Below are positions 1 to 7,254 of a DNA stretch of 34,073 nucleotides, one piece after another. The position numbers and the translations under genes are program-made. The notes beneath the pieces were generated by a model that ran no database searches, was not told where the DNA came from, and worked only from the letters and a program-made list of their open reading frames with translations. The DNA is from Bacteriovoracaceae bacterium. Its GTDB lineage: Bacteria > Bdellovibrionota > Bacteriovoracia > Bacteriovoracales > Bacteriovoracaceae. Positions within the stretch are counted from its first letter, which is position 1, and the number at the start of each line of letters is the position of its first letter. Where the stretch lies: contig JAGSHI010000028.1 in NCBI GenBank assembly GCA_023954635.1, positions 1 through 34,073 of the forward strand, in the 5' to 3' direction.

Positions 1-1
1 A

Positions 2-868
2 ATCATTAAATTTAATGGTTGTTACCATGGTCACGTCGACTCAATGCTAATCAAGGCAGGATCAGGATTGGCCGGTACAGCTGAAGCGTCTTCGGCCGGA
101 GTTCCAAGCGGAACAGCTGACGATACTCTAATACTTGAACTCGGAGACATTGAAGAAGTTCGAGCTTGTTTTAAAGATCATAAGGACCAAATCGCGGCCA
201 TAATTGTTGAACCTCTTCCTGCTAATAACGGACTTTTAGTTCAAGATAAGAAATTTCTTGAAGGATTAAGAGAAATCACAAAAGAGAATGACTCTCTTCT
301 TATTTTTGATGAAGTTATTTCAGGATTTAGAGTTGCCTTTGGTGGGATGGCCGAAAAGACAGGAATTATTCCAGATATCGTTACATACGGAAAGATCATT
401 GGCGGTGGACTTCCTGTTGGTGCCCTTGCTGCAAAAACAGAAATAATGAATCACTTGGCTCCTGTAGGATCTGTTTATCAAGCAGGAACTTTGAGTGCGA
501 ACCCTCTTGCAATGGTAGGCGGTCTGGCCACATTAAGAAACCTAACTCCTGATACTTATAAAAAAATCTCAAGCAATACAGAAGCGATCGTTGCCCTCTT
601 TAGAAGATGGTTTGCAGAATACAACAATGGCGAATTTAAAGATGCAAAAATTGTTCAAAATGAGAGTCTCTTTTGGATTGTTTCAGAGGAAGGAATTAAT
701 AGAGCATGTGACATCCCTACTGACTTAGGTGAAAAGTTTACTCCTCTCTTTGAAACTCTTCTTGAAAAGGGAATCTATATTGCACCTAACGCTTATGAAG
801 TTGGATTTTGTTCTCTAGCTCATGACGAAAAAGTTTTAGCTGAGATGGAGAGGAGACTGTTCAATTGA
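2..868 (+). CDS. hemL: Glutamate-1-semialdehyde 2,1-aminomutase, C-terminal part (5' end outside window)
   Basis: This PLP enzyme converts glutamate-1-semialdehyde to 5-aminolevulinate in the C5 pathway of heme synthesis. The frame is open from base 2, and the residues before the first internal ATG (base 44) still match the family (a GCYHGHVDS-type stretch just before KAGSG), so the ATG at 44 is internal and the gene starts upstream of the window. The aspartate of IFDEVISGFR should contact the PLP pyridine. The lysine in YGKIIGGGLPVGA (codon 392-394) is the expected Schiff-base lysine. The C-terminus looks complete. The stop TGA overlaps the TTG start of the next gene by 4 bp, so the kinase downstream is probably co-transcribed and translationally coupled. 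Family assignment is firm; ordinary class III aminotransferases are the only near alternative. Confidence 0.95.
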   Translation: MIKFNGCYHGHVDSMLIKAGSGLAGTAEASSAGVPSGTADDTLILELGDIEEVRACFKDHKDQIAAIIVEPLPANNGLLVQDKKFLEGLREITKENDSLLIFDEVISGFRVAFGGMAEKTGIIPDIVTYGKIIGGGLPVGALAAKTEIMNHLAPVGSVYQAGTLSANPLAMVGGLATLRNLTPDTYKKISSNTEAIVALFRRWFAEYNNGEFKDAKIVQNESLFWIVSEEGINRACDIPTDLGEKFTPLFETLLEKGIYIAPNAYEVGFCSLAHDEKVLAEMERRLFN

Positions 869-1770
869 GGAAAAGCCAAAACTTCGTACCTTTTCTATCA
901 GTACTATGGGCCATGAGTTTATTAGCACTCGGCTCATGGTGGCTTTATTTAATTTTGAAGTTTTCAAAAGAAGGTCTTCCTTCAAGCACAATTGAACAAA
1001 AAAGAATCTACAATATGATTACATGGGAAGGAGGGACTTTTCTTGTTCTTCTAATTCTTCTGTCAGCAACCCTAATCTCTTATTTTCTTAAAGATCAAAA
1101 GAAAACAAAGGCATTACAGGCCTTCTTTGCTGGGCTTACTCATGAGCTCAAGACACCTTTGGCCTCAATGAGGCTACAGGCCGAGGTTCTTAAAGATGTT
1201 ATCGATAAAGAAAGCCCTGATACAGATAGAGTTCGTAAACTTTCAGGTAGGATGATCGAAGATGTTATGAACCTTGAGACTCAGATGGATAAGATTCTGC
1301 AGCTCTCGAGACTAGAAAGAGGTGGTACTTTAAATATTACAAATGTATCTCTCTCTGCTCTTCTATCAAAACTTATAGAACAATTTGGGGAAGGGATTGA
1401 AATCTCAACAGACCTTCCTAAGGATAGTTATGTTATTCAAGCCGATGAGTTTGCACTCGAACTAATATTTAAAAACCTTTTTGAAAACACAAGAATTCAT
1501 TCAAAAAAGAAGAAAGTAAATATTACTTTAAGTGGTGATGAGAAAGTTATCGTTCGCTATGACGATGAAGGTGCTGAGTTTGCAGGAGACTTTAATAAAC
1601 TCTCTAAACTTTTTTACAAACATAACTCAGCTCGTGGATCAGGTATCGGACTCTATCTCGTTAGCCAAATGATGACTTTAATGAATGGAAAGTTAAGAAC
1701 TTTCCTAGGTGCCAACAAGGGACTACTTTTTGAGCTTCACTTTAAAAAAGGAGATGCTCATGCCCACTGA
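865..1770 (+). CDS. Membrane sensor histidine kinase inside the heme operon (HemK-like by context)
   Basis: Two hydrophobic segments (about residues 10-32 and 53-74) enclose a short extracytoplasmic loop of roughly 20 residues, so the periplasmic sensing surface is very small. The H-box is GLTHELKTPLAS with phospho-accepting His93. An N-box (KNLFENTRIHS) and a G2-type box (GSGIGLYLVSQ) show a HATPase domain; the usual DxGxG motif is degenerate (DDEGAEF). The start is TTG, preceded by a purine-rich GGAGAGGAG at 846-854, and it overlaps the hemL stop by 4 bp. The response regulator gene overlaps its 3' end by 11 bp. The position between hemL and hemE recalls the HemKR system of the Leptospira heme locus. 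A role in sensing heme or iron is inference from context only. Confidence 0.9.
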   Translation: MRKSQNFVPFLSVLWAMSLLALGSWWLYLILKFSKEGLPSSTIEQKRIYNMITWEGGTFLVLLILLSATLISYFLKDQKKTKALQAFFAGLTHELKTPLASMRLQAEVLKDVIDKESPDTDRVRKLSGRMIEDVMNLETQMDKILQLSRLERGGTLNITNVSLSALLSKLIEQFGEGIEISTDLPKDSYVIQADEFALELIFKNLFENTRIHSKKKKVNITLSGDEKVIVRYDDEGAEFAGDFNKLSKLFYKHNSARGSGIGLYLVSQMMTLMNGKLRTFLGANKGLLFELHFKKGDAHAH

Positions 1771-2455
1771 TGGAATACTTATTGTTGAAGATGAGAAAAA
1801 CCTTGGCCAAACATTAGAAGAATACCTTCAGGGAATTGGTCATCATTGTAAACTTGCAATGACAGCAAAAGAGGCCAGAGAGATTTTCAATATGACTACT
1901 CCGTCTGTTGTATTAATGGACATAGGTCTTCCCGATGGCAATGGACTAGATTTAGCGAGAGAGTTTCGAGGACTTCGAAAAGATTTTTCTCTTATTTTTC
2001 TTTCAGCTTTGAATGATCCTGAAACAAGGGTTGAAGGTCTAGAGATTGGTGCAGAGGATTACATTACAAAACCATTTGCTCTAAAAGAATTAGTCTTAAG
2101 GCTAGATCGAATTAATAAGTTTAGAGTTCAGACAGAAACTCTTCCAGATGAAATAATACTGGGCGATTTAAAAATTTCTTTTAATAAGTTCGAACTGACA
2201 AATGCACAGGGTGAACAGATTCCTCTTTCTCAAAAAGAATGTGCCATTTTGGAACTTCTTTATAAAAACAAAAATGAAGCTGTTAACCGAGAAACCATTA
2301 TTGAAGAAGTATGGGGTTTAGATAAATTCCCTTCAAATAGAACTGTAGATAATTATATTGTAAAACTAAGAAAATGGGCCGAGACTGATCCAAATGAACC
2401 AATTGCTATTGTTAGTATTAGAGGTGTTGGATACAAGTTAGTTATTAAGGCCTAA
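1760..2455 (+). CDS. OmpR-family response regulator of the heme operon (HemR-like by context)
   Basis: This is a two-domain transcription regulator of 231 residues. The receiver has acidic residues in VEDEKN, a phospho-acceptor Asp in VVLMDIGLPDGNG and the conserved lysine in YITKPFALKEL. The C-terminal winged helix has the typical NRTVDNYIVKLRK recognition-helix segment and ends with RGVGYKL. The ATG at 1760 is chosen because AAGGAG (1747-1752) sits 7 nt upstream and the protein then begins directly at the first receiver strand; an in-frame ATG at 1709 would add 17 residues read from the kinase-coding region. It overlaps the kinase gene by 11 bp and is followed after 12 bp by hemE, so it is very likely the partner of the kinase and part of the heme operon. 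Targets are unknown. Confidence 0.92.
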   Translation: MPTDGILIVEDEKNLGQTLEEYLQGIGHHCKLAMTAKEAREIFNMTTPSVVLMDIGLPDGNGLDLAREFRGLRKDFSLIFLSALNDPETRVEGLEIGAEDYITKPFALKELVLRLDRINKFRVQTETLPDEIILGDLKISFNKFELTNAQGEQIPLSQKECAILELLYKNKNEAVNRETIIEEVWGLDKFPSNRTVDNYIVKLRKWAETDPNEPIAIVSIRGVGYKLVIKA

Positions 2456-2467
2456 AAGGAAAAATTC

Positions 2468-3505
2468 ATGGGTTTATTCAATGATAGAACAAAAAAAGAT
2501 GGCAAGACTGGTGTTCCTGCTTGGTTTATGAGGCAAGCTGGTCGATACCACTCACACTACCAAGGGATCAAAAAAGATTCTGACTTTATGAGTATGTGTA
2601 AGACTCCTGATCTTGCCATTGAAGTGACAATGGGTCCTATTCGCGACTTTGATTTTGATGCTTCAATTCTCTTTTCAGATCTTCTCTTTCCTCTAGAGCA
2701 GTTGGGAATGGGTCTTAAGTATGCACCAGGACCAATCCTTGATCTAAAAATTCAAACGAAAGATGATCTAAAGAAACTTTCCGTAACTGCTCCAGCAAAT
2801 GAATTTTACGAATTTCAAAAGAAGGCCTGTCTAGGTCTTCGAACAGAACTTCCAAAAGAAAAAACTCTCCTAGGATTTGTTGGTGCCCCCTGGACACTTT
2901 ATAGCTATGCTGTTGAAGGTGGTCATAGTGGAAACCTAACAAGTAGTAAACTTGGTCTTCACGATGGAAGATGGGAAGGTTTTTGTGACATCTTGATTCC
3001 TGAGCTTGTAGCGAATATGGAAGAGCAGGCAAAAGGAAATATCGATGCGATTTGTCTTTTTGATACTGCAGCTGGGGAACTTGATGTGTTTGACTACACT
3101 CAATTTATTCTTCCGAAGCTTCGAAAAGTGACAAAAGAATTTAAACAAAAATATCCAAATATTCCGATCATCTATTACTCAAAACATACTCATGTGCAGT
3201 ATTTTAGAGAAATCCAAGATGATAACATTTCTGTTCTTGGAATTGATTGGAGAATGGATCTACCAAGTACACTTAAAGAGTTCTCAAAAGACTATATGAT
3301 TCAAGGAAATTTTGATCCTTCTCACCTCCACCTACCGTGGAACTTACTAGAGGGAAAACTAAATGACTTCTTTGAAAGAGTTCAATCTGCAGATGTTGAT
3401 ATGAGTCGTTGGATTATGGGACTTGGACATGGTGTTCTTCAGCATACTCCTGAAGATAATGTGAGAAATACTATCAAACTTATTCACGATAGATTCTTAT
3501 ACTAA
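2468..3505 (+). CDS. hemE: Uroporphyrinogen decarboxylase
   Basis: This cytosolic enzyme removes four carboxyl groups from uroporphyrinogen III to give coproporphyrinogen III, the substrate of the next gene's product. The family signature is near the N-terminus (PAWFMRQAGRYHSHY), followed by the ILFSDLLFPLEQLGMG segment that carries the catalytic-site Asp. Other typical segments are GFVGAPWTLYSYAVEG and, near the end, IMGLGHGVLQHTPEDNV. Its 345 residues equal the usual family length. The ATG at 2468 is preceded by AAAAGGA at 2454-2460. The gene lies 12 bp after the response regulator and its stop is one base before the hemN start, so it is a central member of the operon. Confidence 0.97.
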   Translation: MGLFNDRTKKDGKTGVPAWFMRQAGRYHSHYQGIKKDSDFMSMCKTPDLAIEVTMGPIRDFDFDASILFSDLLFPLEQLGMGLKYAPGPILDLKIQTKDDLKKLSVTAPANEFYEFQKKACLGLRTELPKEKTLLGFVGAPWTLYSYAVEGGHSGNLTSSKLGLHDGRWEGFCDILIPELVANMEEQAKGNIDAICLFDTAAGELDVFDYTQFILPKLRKVTKEFKQKYPNIPIIYYSKHTHVQYFREIQDDNISVLGIDWRMDLPSTLKEFSKDYMIQGNFDPSHLHLPWNLLEGKLNDFFERVQSADVDMSRWIMGLGHGVLQHTPEDNVRNTIKLIHDRFLY

Positions 3506-3506
3506 T

Positions 3507-4808
3507 TTGAGTACTAATCCGATCCAAACATTTAATGAATTTAAAAGATTGGCCAGACCTGGAAGCAGGTTTGGTTATTTCCCTCCAGTTTCTATGTGGA
3601 GTGTGGATAAATTAGATTCTGAAGTTCTAAAAGAGTCATATAGCTCTCTTTCAGGAAACACTTCTCTTTATTTTCATATTCCTTTTTGTGAGCAACTTTG
3701 TAGTTTTTGTGGATGTAATATAAAAGTAACTCCAACTACTGAAAGTCATTCGCCGTATGTGACAAAACTCTTAGCAGAATGGAAAGGTGTAGCAAGTGAG
3801 GTAGAGACTGATATCTCAAATATTCATTTGGGAGGAGGTACTCCAAACTTTCTTTCATCAAAAGATTTAGACACTCTTCTTTCAGAGTCACTTTCTTTTA
3901 AAAAGCTTACATCAAACTTCTATGGAGCAGTTGAAGTTGATCCGAGACTTCTTACGACTGAGAAAGTTAAAATTCTTGAAGCTCATCGTTTTTCAAAAGC
4001 AATCTTGGGTGTTCAGGACTTTGATCAAAAAGTTCTTCAAAATGTAAATCGAACTCAAAGTTTTGATGATGTTTGCAAAGCTAGTGAGATTCTATCCCAA
4101 AATAACTTTGAGGATATTTCTCTCGAGTTTATTTACGGGTTACCGTTTCAAACTGTTCAAAGTTTTGTTGAATCAGTTGGTAGGGCCACAGAGCTTCCAA
4201 TAAATGGAATTATTCTTTATCCATTGGCCTTGGCGCCATGGCAAAAAGGGACGCAATCTGCGCTTGGCCATTTTCCTGAGCCTGATCTTGAGCTCAATTT
4301 TACTATGTATAGAGAAGCGAGAGATCTTCTTCTGTCGCGTGGTTTTATCCATTTTGGTTTTGGTCATTTCTACAAAGCGGATAATCCATTGATAGCTTCT
4401 AAGGAAGATGGTTCTCTTTCTCGTAATATTACAGGGTTTAAAAAATCGAAGTCAGATTCATTATTGAGTTTTGGTGTGTCGGCCATTAGTCATTTGCCAG
4501 GATTGCATCTTCAAAATCAAAGGATTTTTGAAAAATATCAATTTCAATCTGGTAAAGAGCTTTTGACAGAAAGGCATCACATGCTCTCTCCTCAACAGTT
4601 ATTTTTCCAAGACTTTACGAGAGAAATTATTTGTACTCATAAAATTAGTCAAAATCTTCTCAATCAGTATGAAGAAATTTTCGAAAGGTCTACTGATCCT
4701 GTTATGAACATACTTAAGCATAATAATTTGATTGAACTTGAACAAATTACTCCTAAAGGTGTTGATGTTTTGAAGTCAATTTGTCTTGAGTTTCTAACTA
4801 CTTCTTAG
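3507..4808 (+). CDS. hemN: Oxygen-independent coproporphyrinogen III dehydrogenase (radical SAM)
   Basis: This enzyme oxidatively decarboxylates coproporphyrinogen III to protoporphyrinogen IX without O2, using S-adenosylmethionine and a 4Fe-4S cluster. The cluster motif is PFCEQLCSFCGCN, with Cys61, Cys65 and Cys68 in the C-x3-C-x2-C spacing plus the extra Cys of the HemN signature. HLGGGTPNFLS (SAM site) and EVDPRLLT follow as in HemN. Its 433 residues are slightly shorter than the Escherichia coli enzyme. The start is TTG one base after the hemE stop with no clear Shine-Dalgarno site, so translation probably depends on coupling to hemE. HemN rather than a HemW-like chaperone is favoured by the PFC..CGCN signature and by the operon. 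An oxygen-independent enzyme suits the cbb3-type microaerobic respiration encoded further on. Confidence 0.93.
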   Translation: MSTNPIQTFNEFKRLARPGSRFGYFPPVSMWSVDKLDSEVLKESYSSLSGNTSLYFHIPFCEQLCSFCGCNIKVTPTTESHSPYVTKLLAEWKGVASEVETDISNIHLGGGTPNFLSSKDLDTLLSESLSFKKLTSNFYGAVEVDPRLLTTEKVKILEAHRFSKAILGVQDFDQKVLQNVNRTQSFDDVCKASEILSQNNFEDISLEFIYGLPFQTVQSFVESVGRATELPINGIILYPLALAPWQKGTQSALGHFPEPDLELNFTMYREARDLLLSRGFIHFGFGHFYKADNPLIASKEDGSLSRNITGFKKSKSDSLLSFGVSAISHLPGLHLQNQRIFEKYQFQSGKELLTERHHMLSPQQLFFQDFTREIICTHKISQNLLNQYEEIFERSTDPVMNILKHNNLIELEQITPKGVDVLKSICLEFLTTS

Positions 4809-4815
4809 GTATCTT

Positions 4816-4837
4816 AGGTACGTCACACCTTTTACGG
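4816..4837 (+). repeat. Left copy of a perfect 22-bp inverted repeat
   Basis: The 22 bases here are the exact reverse complement of 5540-5561. The shared unit has AGGT and ACCT arms around an ACGTCAC centre, so each copy can also fold on itself. This copy starts 7 bp after the hemN stop. The pair brackets a 746-bp block holding a single small gene (4880-5404). It may be the end of a small non-autonomous mobile unit or a dispersed REP-like hairpin; the sequence alone does not decide. Confidence 0.8.
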
Positions 4838-4879
4838 TACATGCGTCAAAAAAGCACACATTTATGATAAGATTTATCT

Positions 4880-5404
4880 ATGAAAGTTATCCTTGGACTT
4901 TTATTCATTTTTGCATCCTTTAAAGCTCAAGCCGGCATGATTGGTTTTGGTTTTGGAAGTATTACAACTCACTATACGACGGTTGATAAAAATGTTCACT
5001 ACTGTCGAAACATCAAAGATACAGGTGTCATTCTTAATCAAAATCATTTTATTCGTTTTGGTTTTGGAAATGATGCAATTGCATTTCTTAAAGGCAAAGA
5101 TAGTATTTGCTCCCCTATTTTTGGTGCTGTTTATTCTCGCTACATTACCGGTTCAAAGAATTGGGATCTCAACTTTCTTTTTGGGGGTTACGAATTTAGA
5201 AAGCGAAATTGGGATCGTTATGCTGAAACAGTTCCCAATGGGCGAATTCCTCCTGAGCCTGTTTATATGCGCTTTGGTGGCACAACAATTGTTCCTGTTG
5301 TGGCTATTGCTCTTACATTTAGAATTTGGGGAAACCTTTGGCTGAACAATGCTATTGCACCCATCATTACGAATCATTCTTTTGAGTATCGAATTTACTT
5401 TTAG
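4880..5404 (+). CDS. Small exported protein, probable outer-membrane beta-barrel, function unknown
   Basis: The 174 residues begin with a clear Sec signal peptide (hydrophobic VILGLLFIFASF, likely cut after AQA near residue 18). The mature part is rich in glycine and aromatic residues in alternating patterns (MIGFGFGSITTHY, FIRFGFGNDAIAFL, WDLNFLFGGYEF) and ends with Phe, the usual final residue of outer-membrane barrels. The size suits an eight-stranded barrel such as the PagP or OmpW class, but no family signature was recognised. Two cysteines (in VHYCRN and SICSPIF) could form a disulfide. It is alone between the two arms of a 22-bp inverted repeat, on the same strand as hemN but 71 bp after it. 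No convincing Shine-Dalgarno site precedes the ATG. Confidence 0.72.
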   Translation: MKVILGLLFIFASFKAQAGMIGFGFGSITTHYTTVDKNVHYCRNIKDTGVILNQNHFIRFGFGNDAIAFLKGKDSICSPIFGAVYSRYITGSKNWDLNFLFGGYEFRKRNWDRYAETVPNGRIPPEPVYMRFGGTTIVPVVAIALTFRIWGNLWLNNAIAPIITNHSFEYRIYF

Positions 5405-5539
5405 GTGGAAGGATTATAATCCCTAACTCCAAAAAATAGTTTCATATAATAGACTCCATATATGAAAATCATAACGTATTCATGGACTTAACGCAGACTA
5501 CATTTACGTGCACGTAACTCGCGTCAATTGACACAGCTG

Positions 5540-5561
5540 CCGTAAAAGGTGTGACGTACCT
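5540..5561 (-). repeat. Right copy of the 22-bp inverted repeat, with hairpin
   Basis: Exact reverse complement of 4816-4837. Here the flanking bases extend self-pairing to an 8-bp stem (5543-5550 with 5558-5565, 7-nt loop), so it could act as an RNA hairpin just at the stop codon of the Crp-type gene read leftwards. No T-tract follows, so a standard intrinsic terminator is doubtful. Just inside lie two more short perfect palindromes, TTACGTGCACGTAA (5504-5517) and GTCAATTGAC (5523-5532). A further one, GGATTATAATCC (5411-5422), follows the barrel gene. Confidence 0.8.
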
Positions 5562-5562
5562 T

Positions 5563-6141
5563 TTATTTCATTTTTTTAAGTAAACGATTAAAAGATTCTG
5601 GAGTCATCCCCAAATAACTAGCAACTTGATACTGAGGAATTTGATCGACTAGTTCTCCAAACCTCTCATAGAATTTCTCAAGCCTTTCACCCGCTGAAAG
5701 TTGCAGCAACATATACTCACGTTGCTCCTTCTCCATAAAATTTTCTTCGGCCATCTTACGACCAAGAATTTGCCACTCTGGAAACTCCTCCATCATTTGC
5801 TCATAGAAGGCATAATTAAAAGATAAGACCTTCACATCAGTTACGGCCTGAATAAAATAAAGACTCGGAACATCTTGTAGTATTTCGGCATACGGACCTA
5901 TTAAACCAGAAGGACCACGAAAGGTTTTTGTATATTCTCGACCATTTTCATCAAGACAATAATTTCTAACAACTCCCTCCATAACGATATAGAACTTTCG
6001 ATCCATAGAACCCGGACGAAGCATAAAGTCAGACTTTTTGAAATCATGGAAATCTAATTTGTTCTCAAACTTTTCCCAAGATTCCTTAGTAATAGGGGCC
6101 TTTTTACGAACAATTTCAAAGTAATCATAAAGTTTCGGCAT
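5563..6141 (-). CDS. Crp/FNR-family transcriptional regulator
   Basis: An N-terminal cNMP-binding-type beta-roll (about residues 30-120, with FYIVMEGVVRNY and a degenerate effector-pocket region) is followed by a dimer helix and a short C-terminal helix-turn-helix (QVASYLGMTPESFNRLLKK) with the Glu-x3-Arg pattern of Crp/FNR recognition helices. At 192 residues it is the short type in which the protein ends right after the recognition helix. It has no cysteine cluster, so it is not an Fe-S FNR. The ATG is at 6139-6141; its weak ribosome site lies inside an FNR-type palindrome (6145-6158), which suggests autorepression. The divergent neighbour is a fatty-acid hydroxylase, a candidate target. 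The effector is unknown. Confidence 0.85.
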   Translation of the reverse strand: MPKLYDYFEIVRKKAPITKESWEKFENKLDFHDFKKSDFMLRPGSMDRKFYIVMEGVVRNYCLDENGREYTKTFRGPSGLIGPYAEILQDVPSLYFIQAVTDVKVLSFNYAFYEQMMEEFPEWQILGRKMAEENFMEKEQREYMLLQLSAGERLEKFYERFGELVDQIPQYQVASYLGMTPESFNRLLKKMK

Positions 6142-6144
6142 ATC

Positions 6145-6158
6145 TTGACCTAGATCAA
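6145..6158. promoter_or_regulatory. FNR-type palindrome TTGAC-N4-ATCAA
   Basis: The 14 bases TTGACCTAGATCAA match the FNR consensus TTGAT-N4-ATCAA at 9 of 10 defined positions. The site starts 4 bp upstream of the ATG of the Crp-type gene and overlaps its ribosome-binding region, a position suited to repression. Towards the hydroxylase, a TAATTT at 6182-6187 would place a start near 6193 and the site centre (6151.5) at about -41.5, the classic activating position. Whether it is bound by the adjacent Crp-type protein or by the FNR-like protein encoded at 16504 is open. Confidence 0.55.
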
Positions 6159-6217
6159 TTCAGAGTTAGCTTAATGAAGTGTAATTTTAACACATTGTGA
6201 CTCAAAAGGAGAAGTTT

Positions 6218-6265
6218 ATGGCAATGTATAGTCGTGAAATATGGATAGGAGGCAACAAATGCTAA
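6218..6265 (+). CDS. 15-codon leader ORF overlapping the hydroxylase start
   Basis: A strong Shine-Dalgarno site AAGGAG (6206-6211) lies 6 nt before this ATG. The frame encodes MAMYSREIWIGGNKC and stops at 6263-6265. Its last codons contain the AGGAGG that serves the next gene, and its stop overlaps the ATG at 6259. This is the layout of translational coupling or a short upstream regulatory ORF. It may alternatively be a chance frame. No known leader peptide was recognised. Confidence 0.4.
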   Translation: MAMYSREIWIGGNKC

Positions 6266-6780
6266 TAGCAATGATTTTAGGATTACTCTTCTGGTCTCCA
6301 CTCGAATATTGTATCCATAGATTCCTAGGCCACGACTGGACCTTTAGAAATAAATTTCGAACAGAACATCAAAAACATCATTACCTTAAAGACTATTTCG
6401 CAGGACCTCTCGATAAATTAATGGCGGCGTTCCCTGTCATGGTTGTCTTTTTTGTTGTTGGCCTTCTTGTTGTCTCTTGGCAAGTAAGCTTAACATTTTC
6501 ATTTGCCTTTCTTGTTTCATATTTATTTTATGAGAAAGTTCACAAAGATCTTCATGTCAAAGAACCAAAGACTAGATTTGGAAAGGCCCTTAGAAAACAT
6601 CATTTCTATCACCATTTTACTGATCCCTCAGTAAACCATGGAGTAACAACTGTATTTTGGGATATTGTTTTTGGAACCTATGTCGTTCCCGATCAGGTTG
6701 ATGTTCCAAAAAATTATCAAATGATTTGGCTTACTGAAGACAATCCCGATTATCAGATTGTAGAAAGCCGACCGGCCTAA
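6259..6780 (+). CDS. Membrane fatty-acid hydroxylase / sterol-desaturase-superfamily protein
   Basis: This is a small integral membrane di-iron oxygenase-type protein with the histidine boxes of the superfamily: HRFLGH near the N-terminus, HQKHH soon after, and HHFYHHF plus NHGVTT near the C-terminus, separated by two hydrophobic hairpins (about residues 57-95). It probably hydroxylates or otherwise modifies a lipid acyl chain or carotenoid-type lipid; the substrate cannot be read from sequence. The start at 6259 is preferred because AGGAGG (6247-6252) is ideally spaced; an in-frame ATG at 6241 would add six residues and lacks a site. It is divergent from a Crp-type regulator and preceded by a tiny ORF. 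A bidirectional-looking hairpin follows directly. Confidence 0.85.
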   Translation: MLIAMILGLLFWSPLEYCIHRFLGHDWTFRNKFRTEHQKHHYLKDYFAGPLDKLMAAFPVMVVFFVVGLLVVSWQVSLTFSFAFLVSYLFYEKVHKDLHVKEPKTRFGKALRKHHFYHHFTDPSVNHGVTTVFWDIVFGTYVVPDQVDVPKNYQMIWLTEDNPDYQIVESRPA

Positions 6781-6789
6781 TTCTTATTC

Positions 6790-6812
6790 AAAGACCCTTA
6801 AATAGGGTCTTT
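6790..6812. terminator. Hairpin terminator between convergent genes
   Basis: A 9-bp perfect stem AAAGACCCT / AGGGTCTTT with a 5-nt loop is followed on the + strand by TATATTTTTTT. It lies 9 bp after the hydroxylase stop and touches the stop codon of the leftward cold-shock-type gene, so it can serve both, with the better U-tract on the + strand. Confidence 0.8.
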
Positions 6813-7225
6813 TATATTTTTTTAACATGAATAGCACAAGGTCCTTTAGGACTTTCACTTAATTCAAACTCTACTCGATCTTCATCAGTCACTTCATCAC
6901 CTGAAACGGCCGTGCCATGAAAGAAGAGGTCGTCCATATCTTCGTCTGGAGCAATGAATCCAAATCCTTTTGTGTCGTCAAAGAACTTAACTTCTCCTGT
7001 GAAAATTAAATTCTTTCTTTCTTTTTCTTTTCTAATATTTTCTTGAATTTGCTCTTCGTCCCAAGTCAATTCATGAATGGTGACAACCTTTTCACCTTTA
7101 TGAATTTTTTCAAGTTGGGTACGGACGTCTCTTTCACTCTTTCCATCGACAAGAAAGTCTTTCCGTTTACGTTTTTTGGTTTTATCCATATCGTAAGAAA
7201 CAAATTTTACTTTTACTTTTCCCAT
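6812..7225 (-). CDS. Cold-shock-domain protein with basic N-terminal extension
   Basis: The C-terminal half (about residues 73-137) is a cold-shock domain: TGEVKFFDDTKGFGFIAPDE carries the RNP1-type KGFGFI motif and LFFHGTAV the RNP2-type motif, so single-stranded RNA or DNA binding is expected. The first 72 residues are unusual for a cold-shock protein. They hold a strongly basic patch (KTKKRKRKDF) and then a charged helical segment ending in a lysine/glutamate-rich linker. The total of 137 residues is twice the size of a classic Csp. It is the last gene of the leftward fabI-mazG-dsbB-dsbA-csp row, 29 bp after dsbA, and ends in the hairpin at 6790-6812. The role of the extension is unknown. 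Confidence 0.85.
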   Translation of the reverse strand: MGKVKVKFVSYDMDKTKKRKRKDFLVDGKSERDVRTQLEKIHKGEKVVTIHELTWDEEQIQENIRKEKERKNLIFTGEVKFFDDTKGFGFIAPDEDMDDLFFHGTAVSGDEVTDEDRVEFELSESPKGPCAIHVKKI

Positions 7226-7254
7226 TAGTTAATCACCACTTTTTCTTTTTATCT

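Noticed and set aside
44-868. hemL starting at the ATG at base 44
   Set aside because: The frame is open from base 2 and the earlier residues fit the family, so this ATG is internal and the gene is cut by the window edge.
2715-3148. Two - strand frames within hemE
   Set aside because: They are antisense to a firmly identified enzyme and have no ribosome site or domain.
5405-5561. Decayed transposase gene next to the right inverted repeat
   Set aside because: Reading both strands gave no transposase motif; only short palindromes are visible.
6241-6258. Hydroxylase start at the ATG at 6241
   Set aside because: AGGAGG at 6247-6252 is ideally spaced for 6259, whereas no ribosome site serves 6241.
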